Source: Candidatus Enterococcus huntleyi | GTDB taxonomy: Bacteria; Bacillota; Bacilli; Lactobacillales; Enterococcaceae | Length of the DNA stretch: 64,000 nt | NCBI RefSeq assembly: GCF_009933175.1 | Contig: NZ_MAEJ01000001.1 | Location: 84,238 to 148,237, forward strand | Reading direction: 5' to 3' | Shown: positions 51,902 through 61,457 of the stretch, in pieces | Layout: every line of letters starts with the position of its first letter | Position numbering within the stretch: position 1 is the first letter of the stretch | Notes under the pieces: generated by a model | What the model was told of the DNA's origin: nothing | What the model saw: only the letters and a program-made list of their open reading frames with translations | Databases searched by the model: none | Position numbers and translations under genes: made by a program

Positions 51902-53572
51902 GTGGTGATTGGTATTAATGAGAAAAATGAAACATTTAGAAGTAAGATAGGTTCATTAACGAGGGTGACTAAGATTACAAAGGGCATGTTTTTTAAGCTG
52001 CTGCTCTTGATCGTGATTGTTGCATCTACGAATACAATCGTTTCTTATTTGAGTCAAATAGGGATTACGGCAGCTTTAGAGCGCCAACAGAAGCACCTAA
52101 TATTGGCGTTTGGCCTTATGATTTTGTTTAATTTGGTCTTCGGATTTACCATCTATTTTTATGATATTGAGAAAGAAAAGGTTCGCCAATATGTGTCAAA
52201 AAAGATAAAAAACGATTTACTTAATCGACTATTAGTGATGGATGACAGTGAACTTTCTGGCCTAAAATCAGGAGATTTGGTTATAACGGTGAATGAGGAT
52301 AGTGAGATTTGCGCGTCATATATTACGAATATTGTCCTACCAGCAATTCAGATGGTTTGTACGATTGTGATTGGTTTAGTCTACATCTTTTTTACCTCGT
52401 ACGTGATTGGCTTGATGGCCTTGCTGACTATTCCGATTTTTTATACACTGAATCGGAAAATTTTTAAACGGTTGGAAGACAACAGTGCTGAGATTAGAAC
52501 GATGGCAGAAAAAATGACGACCTTTTCTGAAGAATACTTCAATAATCTGCCAATTATACGTCTATATAGGATGCAAAAGAAGTTAGCACAAAAATATGAG
52601 CGTCTTTTTGAAGATAAATATCAGAAAGAAGTGACCGGCTCAAAAATTAGAACTATCTTGAAGTATAATACTGAAATGCAAATATTGGGTTCAGAAATGT
52701 TATGTATTGTCTTGGGGATAGTCTTATTGCGGTCCGGTTCTCTTTCAATAGGTGAGTTGATTGGGATTACTAACGTTTATATTGGCTCAATTATCTGGCC
52801 AATTATTGATTTGCCAACGATTGTTTCGGAGCTAGCTGTACAGTTTAGCTCATGGACAAGGATTGAGCGTATTTTTAATCGGAAAATAACAGATACTCAG
52901 CACAAAGAAAAAAATTATCAAGTTGTTCCTAGTGAGACAAATCAATTAGTCATTGATCGCGTTTCGTTTAGCTATCGTAAAAATCCAGTGCTATCCAATA
53001 TTAATATGTCCGTGAAGCAAGGAGAAATAGTCTATATTGTTGGCGATAGTGGTGCAGGTAAATCAACGCTGATTCACCTGATTTGTGGCATATTGCCATT
53101 AAAAGAAGGAACGATTCAACTGTATTCAGATGAGGTAAAGGTAGAGGATAGTCTTTTTGACAGTCTTTCTTATGTGCCACAGAAGAACAACTTATTGCCT
53201 TTTTCAGTAGCTGATAATTTGAATTTTGGGCGAGTTTTTTCGACAGAAGATTTAAATAAAGCTTTGGCGGATGTGGGTTTATTAACGGTTGTCAATGCAT
53301 CTCCGCATGGCTTAGAAAGTCGAGTGGGCAAGGATATTAATTTCTCAGTGGGGGAATCCCAGAGACTGTTGATTGCGCGTTCCATCTTGCATGACAAACG
53401 AATTATGATTCTTGATGAGCCGTTCTCTTCATTGGATGAAAAGAATATTGCGCAAGTCTTAAAACTGTTACGAGCGCTAAAAAAAGACAAAATCTTGCTG
53501 ATCGTTTCCCATCATATCCCGACGCTTACTCAAGGTGAATCAATCTTTCGATTAGAAAGGAGCAAGCCATGA
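51902..53572 (+). CDS. ABC exporter, fused permease and ATPase, intact partner
   Basis: A 556-aa half-transporter. Six membrane segments (about 28-300) precede an ATPase domain: VGDSGAGKSTLIHL (Walker A), VGESQRLLIARSIL (signature, with SVGES replacing LSGGQ), IMILDEPFSSLD (Walker B), VSHH (H-loop). The degenerate signature suggests one asymmetric half of a heterodimer, whose partner is the overlapping downstream gene. The start is uncertain: GTG 51902 or 51905 have only a weak GGAAAG; ATG 51987 is also possible. The exported compound is unknown; no bacteriocin or lantibiotic precursor was found nearby. Confidence 0.8.
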   Translation: MVIGINEKNETFRSKIGSLTRVTKITKGMFFKLLLLIVIVASTNTIVSYLSQIGITAALERQQKHLILAFGLMILFNLVFGFTIYFYDIEKEKVRQYVSKKIKNDLLNRLLVMDDSELSGLKSGDLVITVNEDSEICASYITNIVLPAIQMVCTIVIGLVYIFFTSYVIGLMALLTIPIFYTLNRKIFKRLEDNSAEIRTMAEKMTTFSEEYFNNLPIIRLYRMQKKLAQKYERLFEDKYQKEVTGSKIRTILKYNTEMQILGSEMLCIVLGIVLLRSGSLSIGELIGITNVYIGSIIWPIIDLPTIVSELAVQFSSWTRIERIFNRKITDTQHKEKNYQVVPSETNQLVIDRVSFSYRKNPVLSNINMSVKQGEIVYIVGDSGAGKSTLIHLICGILPLKEGTIQLYSDEVKVEDSLFDSLSYVPQKNNLLPFSVADNLNFGRVFSTEDLNKALADVGLLTVVNASPHGLESRVGKDINFSVGESQRLLIARSILHDKRIMILDEPFSSLDEKNIAQVLKLLRALKKDKILLIVSHHIPTLTQGESIFRLERSKP

Positions 53573-55222
53573 ATTTTATCAAGAAAAACGGTGAAGTCTT
53601 GCGATTCTTAGACATTTCTACGAGGGAATACGTGTTATCGATTATCTATTCATGTCTGAGCTCGATTACCTTTGTGACCGTCGTTTATCTACTGAAACAG
53701 ATTCTCGACAGCTTATCTCAGACTATCGGAATGACCACCTATAGTTATTTATTCGTCTGTTGTCTGTTAGTGATTTTAAATATATTCTTTATCAGACAAT
53801 CGATGTTTTACAAAGTACTCACTAAGCAACGCGGGCTAAAAGTAACGCAACGTCGCTTATTTAAAAGCTTATCAACAAAGCCTTATTTCTCAATTGAAAA
53901 ATTGGGCATGGGCAAGTGGCTGACCATGATTGGTCCGGATTCTGTGGATGTTTCTAATTTGACTTCAGAAACCCATACCAACTTTTTCTCTGGTTTAGCC
54001 AAATTCTTGTTTACCTTAGTCATTAGTGTGACGATAAATTGGAAATTGGCTGTTTTTATCTTGCTGATATCCGCTTTCTCGGTTATCATTCCGACTTATT
54101 TTAGCAAATTAATCAAGCAGACGAAGGATATCAAACGGGGAAATGATAGTGAGCTTCGAAATTTTGTCGTGGAAGTCTTACATAACAAGAATTCTATCCG
54201 ACTATATAAGGCCTACAAATTCGTTTTGGCGAAGTTTAACAGTCAAAATTGATCAATATATCGAATCGAGTATTCATAATAGGCGATATAACGCAAAATC
54301 CACTTATCTGAGTATTGGTTTTGGAATGTTTGCTAATACCCTATGGATTATCTTGGGGATTTATCTGATCTACGTCAATAGTCTAACGACTGGCGGATTA
54401 TTTCTATTTATGTTGCTGGGTGATAGTTTGTCTTGGCCATTTTCGATGCTGCCGCAATTAATGAATGAATCCCATGACCAACTATCCTCTTATGAACGAA
54501 TGACTGAATTTCATTCTGAGGATAAACGTGAGAAAACGCCTGGAAATACTCAGCCATATGAGCAAGATTCGTTAGTTAAAATAACGGATTCATTAATTTC
54601 TCTAAACAATATTGCTTACAAATATGGGGACACTGCAGTTTTTTCGAACATCAACGCGGAACTGGATAAAGGCGATTGGCTGTCGATTTCAGGAAACAGC
54701 GGGGCTGGAAAATCAACGCTGATGAATCTCATTCTAAAACTTTACACGCCTTCAGATGGTGAGATTAAGTATAATCAAGCACTATTTGATGAAAATAACG
54801 AATTATTGATTGGCTATGTGCCACAGAAGAGCCTACTGTTCACGGGAACAATACGCGAAAACTTGCTGTATGCTCGGGCGAGTGATGAGATAATTGAAGA
54901 CGAAGAGCTCTATCTCGCTTTGGAAAAAGCCAATGCGCTAAATTTTGTGAACCAACTAAAAGATGGCTTGAACACGATGATTGGCGTAGGTGAAGAAGTT
55001 CAATTATCGCTAGGGCAGCAACAAAGAATCGCCCTGGCAAGAGCCTATGTCAGCCAAGCAGAAGTCTTTGCGCTAGATGAGTTCACCTCAGCATTGGATG
55101 CGGTTAACGAAGAAGTCATCCTAGAAAAACTCAAACAAGCTAACAAATCAGTCCTGATGATTTCACACAAAGCAACGACTGTTGAAAACTGTAACAAAGA
55201 AATTAGGTTGGTACGGGGATAA
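53569..55222 (+). pseudogene. ABC exporter partner, frameshifted
   Basis: The first part (53569-54252, 227 codons) carries four or five membrane segments. The frame then shifts at about 54220-54228 (around AAATTCGTTTTGGCG), and the rest (from about 54225 to 55222) continues one base out of phase: FWRSLTVKIDQYIESS, remaining membrane segments, then ATPase ISGNSGAGKSTLMNL, LSLGQQQRIALARA, VFALDEFTSALD, MISHKA. Joined, it would be a normal 550-aa half-transporter. The start overlaps the previous stop (ATGA). A single-base insertion or a sequencing error would explain the break. Confidence 0.75.
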
Positions 55223-55262
55223 GTAGGTTGAATTATAGGTTGCGTAGGAAACATTCTCATAT

Positions 55263-55505
55263 GGAAATAAATTCTCTCAGCTTCAGTAACCACACCATCA
55301 AGTAATCAACCGTTTTTAAACTTCAATTTCTAACTATTTCTAGTAACTTAGATATTTCACTTTACCTAGTTTTGTGTTATTCTCATTTTGTGTCATCGTA
55401 AATTCATCCTTTATTGATTGTGTAGGAACTTCAATAATACATGGGATTTTACGATGACGTTTTTTTGTTTTTCTAAGTGGCTAAGTTCATTTTAAAAATC
55501 CGCCA
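55263..55505. repeat. ~245-bp direct repeat, right copy
   Basis: Pairs with 47424-47667. Its hairpin arms are GTCATCGTAAATTCATCC (55392-55409) and GGATTTTACGATGAC (55444-55458), then seven T. It lies 40 bases after the broken ABC gene and 142 bases before the XpaC-like gene, and would also terminate the exporter transcript. Confidence 0.8.
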
Positions 55506-55582
55506 ACTTAATAATTTATAAATTATTCCCTAATTTTTTCAAATTCAAACTAAAAATAAAGAATTTAGCTTCCCTATGGTCA

Positions 55583-55611
55583 TTCATGTTGAGGATATTT
55601 CATGGTATAAT
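55583..55611 (+). promoter_or_regulatory. promoter of the XpaC-like operon
   Basis: Extended -10 TGGTATAAT (55603-55611) with TTCATG 17 bases upstream of TATAAT. Confidence 0.55.
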
Positions 55612-55647
55612 TTTTGATAGTCAATTTTTATAGAAAGTAGGAAGTGC

Positions 55648-56187
55648 ATGATAATTTCTATCATCATAGTCTGTTTGAGCTTTGCTCTAGTGGGGTTTAC
55701 TACAGGAAAAAGTCATCGAGCTGCTATTAAAGCGTATAAAGAAAATCTTCGTAAGTATCAAAAAGAGAAGAAGCTGACAGATTCCGAGTTACAGCTATTC
55801 AAAGAAACTTTAGGAGAAGCGAAAGAACTCATTTTGAGTTGGGAAGAAACGAATAAGGGAATCAAGAGTTTGAATATGATTGAAGCTCAGGAATTAGGAT
55901 TGAAGTCGTCTAAAGAAATTTTTAAAGAGCTGATGGAGCATCCTAAAGAAATTAATCAATTAAATGAATTTCTCTATATAAAGTTACCGGGTGTAGTGGA
56001 TGCTTCTAAACGAGTGAGGCAGATTTATGAAGCGGGTTTATCCACACCAGAGATTGATGAGTCGCTCAAGTCGATGCAGCATACGATTGAAGTGATATCG
56101 AGAAGCATCACGGATGATTATGAAGCAATTGTTCAAGAAGATTCAGAAGAAATTGCCTTAACGAAAAAAATTATTGGAGAAAAGTAA
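55648..56187 (+). CDS. XpaC-like (5-bromo-4-chloroindolyl phosphate hydrolysis family) protein
   Basis: A 179-aa protein. A hydrophobic N-terminus (about 1-20) is followed by a helical, charged domain containing YIKLPGVVDASKRV and STPEIDESLKSMQHTIEVIS, which recalls the Halogen_Hydrol/XpaC family. Family members often sit beside TelA, but no telA is present here. Start ATG 55648 follows GTAGGAAG. The gene overlaps the next one by one base, so the two work together. Function is unknown despite the family name. Confidence 0.55.
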   Translation: MIISIIIVCLSFALVGFTTGKSHRAAIKAYKENLRKYQKEKKLTDSELQLFKETLGEAKELILSWEETNKGIKSLNMIEAQELGLKSSKEIFKELMEHPKEINQLNEFLYIKLPGVVDASKRVRQIYEAGLSTPEIDESLKSMQHTIEVISRSITDDYEAIVQEDSEEIALTKKIIGEK

Positions 56188-57089
56188 TGGGGAAAAAGAA
56201 ACGGTTTTATGATGAGTATGACGCGCTGTTTACTAAGCCAAATGCACGAGTAAAAATCCAAGAGGGCTCATTTGCAACAACTGTTGGTAAAGTGAAATCA
56301 GAATTATCCAGTGCAGCTGTTGCCAAAAAGGGAAAACCTAATCGTAAGAATAGATCAGTCAATAAGAAAAACAAGCGCTTCGTCTGGATAGGGATAATCG
56401 TTGCGGCAGTCTTGGTCATGATGGGGATTTATGGGAGCACACTTCCTGATGATTATGATGACGAGTATGATGAAGATCGTTATACTGACATACGCCCATT
56501 GCAAGAGGCGGGGCTCAAACGGACGGGAACCATTGATTTAAGTCAGCCGTTGGTGATTAGCGTGGATGAGAAGACGCTGCATTTTAATAAAGGCTATAGT
56601 CTTGAGATTAAAGGCGATGTTGATATCGAGAATCTGACAGAAGAATTGTCTGTATTACCTACCGATAAAGGATATCCAACTGTGGAATCGATTGCTTGGG
56701 TGAAATTTTATTCTGGGCGAGAGTATCTTCGAGGGGCTAATATGGGAATGTCAGGAAATTTGATTGTAAGTATGTATGATTATCTGGATAATAGAGAGAA
56801 AGCGACGACTTTTACTAAAGCGTATCCTGTAGCAGATATCGGGGATGTTCAAACGGGGTATGTCGTCGATTATGATGGAGATGAGGAATACGTTTATGTG
56901 GGAATTCAAAGGTATTTTATCTTTCCTGATGGAACGGGGATTTGGTTAGAGACTAATTCAGATATCTTAGATAGAATCGAACTTCATCCCGATGATAGTT
57001 TTGAAACAATCAAAAAAGCTTACTCTGAAGATTTTAAATTCCTTGAAGACAGTTTTTTGTTTACTCAAGATACAGAGAAGCAAGGATAG
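56187..57089 (+). CDS. single-pass membrane protein with extracytoplasmic domain, unknown
   Basis: A 300-aa protein. A basic cytoplasmic tail (about 1-64, Lys-rich) leads into one membrane segment (about 65-82, VWIGIIVAAVLVMMGIYG). An acidic linker (DDYDDEYDEDRY) and an outer domain of about 200 residues follow (RTGTIDLSQPLVISVDEKTL, VVDYDGDEEYVYVGIQRYF). I do not recognise the family. It overlaps the XpaC-like gene by one base and ends before a strong terminator. Cell-envelope work is likely from topology only. Confidence 0.65.
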   Translation: MGKKKRFYDEYDALFTKPNARVKIQEGSFATTVGKVKSELSSAAVAKKGKPNRKNRSVNKKNKRFVWIGIIVAAVLVMMGIYGSTLPDDYDDEYDEDRYTDIRPLQEAGLKRTGTIDLSQPLVISVDEKTLHFNKGYSLEIKGDVDIENLTEELSVLPTDKGYPTVESIAWVKFYSGREYLRGANMGMSGNLIVSMYDYLDNREKATTFTKAYPVADIGDVQTGYVVDYDGDEEYVYVGIQRYFIFPDGTGIWLETNSDILDRIELHPDDSFETIKKAYSEDFKFLEDSFLFTQDTEKQG

Positions 57090-57150
57090 TTTTTGATCGT
57101 ATAAATGAAGAAGTTGGCTCCTAGCAATAAAGGAGGGCTTCTTACTTATT

Positions 57151-57186
57151 GCACGAAAATCAGTGGATGATTTTCGTGCTTTTTTG
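57151..57186 (+). terminator. terminator after the XpaC-like operon
   Basis: GCACGAAAATCA pairs perfectly with TGATTTTCGTGC, followed by a run of seven T. Confidence 0.92.
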
Positions 57187-57320
57187 CCTAGCTATTTACG
57201 ATTTCCCCGTGAATAATCACGAAAAGTGTGCTATCTTTAGGCTGTGATAGGCGAATGATTTTGAACGCTTAGGCATTTATCGGATATTTGAAATTTATCT
57301 TACCTGCTGGAGGGGAATTC

Positions 57321-58109
57321 ATGAACTATTATGATCAACATTTGCATACGTATTTGTCATTTGATTCGACTGAAACTTTTGAAAATTATTTGGATAAAGG
57401 CTTGGAAATATTTGTTTCAACGGATCATTTTGATTTGAAGAATCCGTACACTAATTTTAATGATGATGTGCCTGATTATGAAGAATACACGAAGAAATTA
57501 GCTGAGCTTTCGACTAAGTATGAAACGAAGTTATTGAAAGGAATCGAGATTGGTGTGGTTCCTGGTCAAGAAGCCGCGATTATGGATTTTTTGAGCCAGA
57601 GGGAATATGATGTCAAAATTATGAGTATTCACCAAAATGGCAAATTTGACTATATGGATCCAATCGTTAAAACGAAGCCTAAGCTTGAGGTAGCCAAAGA
57701 ATATTTTGAACAGATGGCGCAAGTGCTGGACTCATTTCCAGAAGGCAATATCTTGGCTCATTTTGATTATGGCTTGCGTCAGCTGGAATTATCGCCTAAA
57801 GAGTTAGAGGAGAATTTCGAGCCGATATTGACGGAAATATTCAAAAAAGCGATTGACCGTCAGATGGGTTTTGAATTGAATGCTAAGAGTTTTGTGAAGT
57901 ACAATAATGCCGAATTGTATCGCTATGCGGTGCCGTTATATATAAGTTTGGGTGGCGAGTTGTTCACTTTAGGCTCAGATGCCCATGTGGCGGAAGATTA
58001 TCGATTGGGTTTCTCCGAGATGGCGGATTTATTGCGGGCTAATCAGGTCAAAGAATTGGTGGTTTTCCAAGGAAAAGACAAATTTATGACTGAGTTGCCA
58101 ACGGCCTAA
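57321..58109 (+). CDS. PHP-domain phosphoesterase, histidinol-phosphatase-like
   Basis: A 262-aa metal-dependent PHP protein. It starts YYDQHLHTYLSFDST (first metal His pair), has STDHFDL, KGIEIGVVPG (Glu), ILAHFDYGLR (His) and TLGSDAHVAEDYRLGF (Asp and His). The family includes HisJ and other phosphoesterases; there are no histidine biosynthesis genes nearby, so a different phosphate substrate is likely. ATG 57321 is chosen because GGAGGGG stands 6 bases upstream; the frame extends back to 57288 without support. Confidence 0.85.
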   Translation: MNYYDQHLHTYLSFDSTETFENYLDKGLEIFVSTDHFDLKNPYTNFNDDVPDYEEYTKKLAELSTKYETKLLKGIEIGVVPGQEAAIMDFLSQREYDVKIMSIHQNGKFDYMDPIVKTKPKLEVAKEYFEQMAQVLDSFPEGNILAHFDYGLRQLELSPKELEENFEPILTEIFKKAIDRQMGFELNAKSFVKYNNAELYRYAVPLYISLGGELFTLGSDAHVAEDYRLGFSEMADLLRANQVKELVVFQGKDKFMTELPTA

Positions 58110-58255
58110 AATATAACTGAAATAAATGAAGTGGCAAATTAATCGCAAGTGAAAAAAGTATGCTCACAGATCGTTATTTCTTGGGATCCAAGGAATCGTT
58201 GGAAGTAACTTACACGAGATAATTCGTCAAATGCTAATCAAATCGGAGGAGTCAA

Positions 58256-59188
58256 ATGGAAATCTCAACACGCACGTTACATTTAATGGGAACTGTCATT
58301 CAACTACAGGTGACTCATGAGACGCCGGAACTTCTGCTTGATGAAGCGAAACGGCGTTTGAGGGATTATGAACAGCGCTTTAGTGCAAATACTCCGCAAT
58401 CGGAGTTGATGTCTGTCAATCATCAAGCTGGGATTCGCCCAGTGGCTGTTGATGCCGAATTGTTTGAATTGATCGAGATTGGTGTTGCCCAGAGTCAAAT
58501 TTCGACGAGTTTTTTAAATATTGCGATTGGTCCTTTGGTACAGGAATGGCGCGTAGGATTTAGCGATGCCAAGCTGCCAGATGATGAGAGGATTCAGTCA
58601 TTATTGAAACGGATTGATCCGCATAAAATTGAGTTGGATCAAGCCAATCAGACGGTTTATTTGAAAGAAAAAGGCATGTCCATTGATTTGGGCGGCTTGG
58701 CAAAAGGGTATTTTGCCGATAAAGTGATTGCCTATTTCCGTCAGATGCAGGCGCAATCGGGCTTGATTGATTTGGGCGGCAACGTTTTAACATTTGGTCC
58801 AGCTGCGAATCATGCGGATGGTAAATGGCGCGTGGGGATTCAAAATCCATTTTTACCACGAGGCAATTATGTGACAGTCTTGAAAACCGCAAATCAATCG
58901 GTGGTGACTTCAGGTATTTATGAGCGCAAATTTGACTGGCAGGGCAAGAGTTATCATCATATTTTTGATAGTCAGACAGGGTATCCTCTGCAGACGGACT
59001 TGGCTAGTTTAACCATTGTGTCAGAGGAATCCTTAACAGGTGAGATTTGGACAACGCGCTTGTTTGGCAAATCAGCCAAGGAAGCACTGCTTGAAATTAA
59101 TCAAACGCCTGAGATTGAAGGAATTGTCATGACGGATGCTGGCGAGATCGCCTTCAGCAAAGGCATGGCTCCTTTGATTGAACAATAG
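58256..59188 (+). CDS. apbE: FAD:protein FMN transferase (ApbE family)
   Basis: A 310-aa flavin transferase that attaches FMN covalently to Thr or Ser of target flavoproteins. Features: LHLMGTVIQLQV, YEQRFSANTPQSELMSVN, IDLGGLAKGYFADKV, GLIDLGGNVLTFG and HHIFDSQTGYPL (metal Asp and Thr). No lipoprotein signal is present, so this is a cytoplasmic form. Its likely target is the flavoprotein encoded at 61454, which carries a flavinylation motif. GGAGGAG precedes the ATG. It lies about 2.3 kb from the flavoprotein, separated by the LysR gene. Confidence 0.92.
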   Translation: MEISTRTLHLMGTVIQLQVTHETPELLLDEAKRRLRDYEQRFSANTPQSELMSVNHQAGIRPVAVDAELFELIEIGVAQSQISTSFLNIAIGPLVQEWRVGFSDAKLPDDERIQSLLKRIDPHKIELDQANQTVYLKEKGMSIDLGGLAKGYFADKVIAYFRQMQAQSGLIDLGGNVLTFGPAANHADGKWRVGIQNPFLPRGNYVTVLKTANQSVVTSGIYERKFDWQGKSYHHIFDSQTGYPLQTDLASLTIVSEESLTGEIWTTRLFGKSAKEALLEINQTPEIEGIVMTDAGEIAFSKGMAPLIEQ

Positions 59189-59454
59189 AAAAATAGTTGA
59201 ACGAATCAATTAAAAAATAGAAACTGAGGGAATCACCACTAGTCGGTGATTCCCTCAGTTTCTTTAAATGTACTATTCAATTTAGATTAAATAACCTAGC
59301 TGAAGGCATATTTTGAATCGGAAATCTGGATTATTTACTGAAAGAAGAGGAAAAATATCGATCCCAAAATTTTCTTATAATTTTTGAGGAAAACGTGCCT
59401 TTTGTATTTTGTGAGAAATAATAAATTGAAAGTCCCAAATTAGAGCCTTAAACA

Positions 59455-59468
59455 TTAAGTATACCAAA
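59455..59468. repeat. GTATAC motif, copy 4
   Basis: TTAAGTATACCAAA, reverse complement of copies 2 and 3. Confidence 0.6.
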
Positions 59469-59528
59469 TTTTTAGGAAAGCCCTGCTATTAAGCGTCAAA
59501 ATTCTTCAAAAGGTAAATAGGCAAAATA

Positions 59529-59542
59529 GTAAGTATACTTAA
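59529..59542. repeat. GTATAC motif, copy 5
   Basis: GTAAGTATACTTAA, 13 of 14 bases identical to copy 1, 74 bases from copy 4. Confidence 0.55.
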
Positions 59543-59687
59543 TATTTTCATTTTTTCGATTTGAGAAAGAGAGTTACTGCCTAAGTTAAGGAACACTTAA
59601 CAAAGTAAAACTATGGAAAGAGAAAATAACAATGATTGGGAATATTCTAACGTTAAATAATGTTTCATTAAGGATTCAAAAAAATAT

Positions 59688-60626
59688 TTATGATTTCTGA
59701 TCTAAACTTTCTTGCAAGTTTGTGATAAAACATTCAATGAAGTCATTTTCGACTTTGCTGAGGGTTCGATTATTGTAATGAGCAATAAAATAATTCAGCG
59801 AAACGTCTTGTAGTGGGAGTTTGACCACATTATACTTATCGCCAGTTTCGTGGACCTGGACACTTTCGGGTAACAAAGTGACGCCGAGATTTGCTTGGGC
59901 GAGGGCGCCGATTGTAAATATGTTATTGCTTTCTAAGACGATCTCCGGCTGAATGGCAAATTTCTGAATGAGGTAATCGATTTGATGACGAATCGCTGAG
60001 CCGTGTAAGGTCAGAATAAGTTTTTCTTGCAGTAGTTCTTTGAGTGAAATCGTTGAAGCATCCACGGAACGTTGCCCTTTTTGATAGAGTTTTGAAGACT
60101 CAGGAATAATTGCATAATAGCCATGTGGGCCGCGTTCATAAATGGTTAGCTGTGGTGGTAGAGTTTCTGGATTTTGACCAATAAAGAAATCAATTTGATT
60201 ATTTAAGATTTTCTTCTCGTTTCGATGAGGCAGATCTTCGATTAATTCGACATAAACTTGTGGGTATTTCTTTAAGAATTCTGGTAAGAATAAAGGCAGT
60301 AGATAGGTACCAAGGCTGGAAAGGACACCGACTTTAATGATGGCTTTTTCAGGATGAATATAGGTTTCTAACTTTTTATTAAAACGATTCTGTTCAGCTA
60401 ACAAAGAATTTAAGTGATGATAGTAAATTCTACCGGCTTCGGTCAATTGCAGGGGAGTGGCTTGTCGATCAATCAGTTCGGTGCCGAGTTCTTTTTCTTT
60501 TCGCTTAATCACCTGGGTGAGATAAGGTTGTGAAATATAGAGACTTTTCGCGGCTTTGGTAAAATTTCCGTGCTTCAAAAGCATCTCTATGAATTGCAAC
60601 ATCGTCAATGAATCGGTTTGGGTCAT
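59688..60626 (-). CDS. LysR-family regulator divergent from the flavin reductase operon
   Basis: A 312-aa LysR regulator. The winged helix-turn-helix is at residues about 5-65 (MLQFIEMLLKHGNFTKAAKSLYISQPYLTQVIKRKEKE read in segments), followed by a substrate-binding domain (IKVGVLSSLGTYLLPLFLPEF, GALAQANLGVTLLPESV). The gene starts 208 bases from the divergent FMN reductase gene, the usual layout for a LysR that controls its neighbour. In Lactobacillus plantarum an equivalent regulator controls hydroxycinnamate reductase; the inducer here is not known. Confidence 0.88.
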   Translation of the reverse strand: MTQTDSLTMLQFIEMLLKHGNFTKAAKSLYISQPYLTQVIKRKEKELGTELIDRQATPLQLTEAGRIYYHHLNSLLAEQNRFNKKLETYIHPEKAIIKVGVLSSLGTYLLPLFLPEFLKKYPQVYVELIEDLPHRNEKKILNNQIDFFIGQNPETLPPQLTIYERGPHGYYAIIPESSKLYQKGQRSVDASTISLKELLQEKLILTLHGSAIRHQIDYLIQKFAIQPEIVLESNNIFTIGALAQANLGVTLLPESVQVHETGDKYNVVKLPLQDVSLNYFIAHYNNRTLSKVENDFIECFITNLQESLDQKS

Positions 60627-60833
60627 AGAAAATTCCTCCTGTCTGATTCCATTATAACAAAAAAGTTATCGCTTGATAATTAAATAAATATTTTACAATA
60701 CAGACGTTATGTTTTACACTAACGATAGAGTGAATGAATGGTATTCTTTATATTTCAACATTTATTCACAGCTGTTTAGCCTATTTTTTTAAAATTAATT
60801 GTTCAATAAATCACAATAAAGGAGCGTTTTAGT

Positions 60834-61457
60834 ATGAAATTAGTTGGAATCGTCGGAACAAACTCGGATCGTTCAACCAATCGTCAGTTATTACAATTTA
60901 TTCAAAGTCATTTTAGTCAGCAGGCAGAAATCGAAATATGTGAGATTAAAGACTTGCCGGCCTTCAATGAACCTGAGGATAAAACAGCACCTGCCGGAAT
61001 TCAAGCGTTGTCCGATAAAATCACGCAAGCGGATGGGGTCATCATCAGTACGCCGGAATATGATCACGCGATTCCAGCGGCTCTGAAAAGTGTTATTGAA
61101 TGGCTATCGTATACAACACGTCCATTAATCGATAAACCAGTTATGATTGTTGGGGCTTCACATGGTTCGTTAGGATCATCTAGAGCACAAGCACATTTAC
61201 GTCAAATCTTAGATGCTCCTGAATTAAAAGCGCGTATCATGCCAAGTGCTGAATTTTTATTAGGTCGTTCTTTGCAAGCATTTGATGAAGAGGGCCAACT
61301 GGCTTATCCAGACAAAGTCAAAGAGTTAGAAGAATGTTTTGATGAGTTTTTATTATTTGTCGAAATTACCAATCAATTAGTCAAAGATCATCGTTTTAAA
61401 ACGGAACAAAATAGACAGTTTTCTTGGGAAACAGCGAATGGAGGAAACCACGAATGA
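60834..61457 (+). CDS. NAD(P)H-dependent FMN reductase, HcrA-like
   Basis: A 207-aa flavodoxin-fold reductase: [20 protein letters not shown] (phosphate loop), [24 protein letters not shown] (the conserved PEYN-like motif is PEYD here) and [18 protein letters not shown]. It is closely similar to the N-terminal domain of the next protein, so one arose by duplication of the other. AAAGGAG precedes the ATG, and its stop overlaps the next start (ATGA). It probably supplies electrons from NADH to the flavoprotein. Confidence 0.88.
   Translation: MKLVGIVGTNSDRSTNRQLLQFIQSHFSQQAEIEICEIKDLPAFNEPEDKTAPAGIQALSDKITQADGVIISTPEYDHAIPAALKSVIEWLSYTTRPLIDKPVMIVGASHGSLGSSRAQAHLRQILDAPELKARIMPSAEFLLGRSLQAFDEEGQLAYPDKVKELEECFDEFLLFVEITNQLVKDHRFKTEQNRQFSWETANGGNHE

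Larger units (their letters stand above)
59189..59687. other. convergent gap with terminator and two GTATAC motifs
   Basis: GAAACTGAGGGAATCACC (59220-59237) pairs perfectly with GGTGATTCCCTCAGTTTC (59245-59262), a terminator for apbE. The rest has no gene. TTAAGTATACCAAA (59455-59468) is the exact reverse complement of the motifs at 17692 and 17753, and TAAGTATACTTAA lies at 59530-59542. Confidence 0.6.

Noticed and set aside
48820-55222. Bacteriocin or lantibiotic gene cluster
   Set aside because: Exporters and regulators are present but no double-glycine or lantibiotic precursor, modification enzyme or peptidase domain was found.
47424-55505. Composite transposon or integrative element
   Set aside because: No transposase, integrase or terminal inverted repeats were found; only direct repeats are visible.
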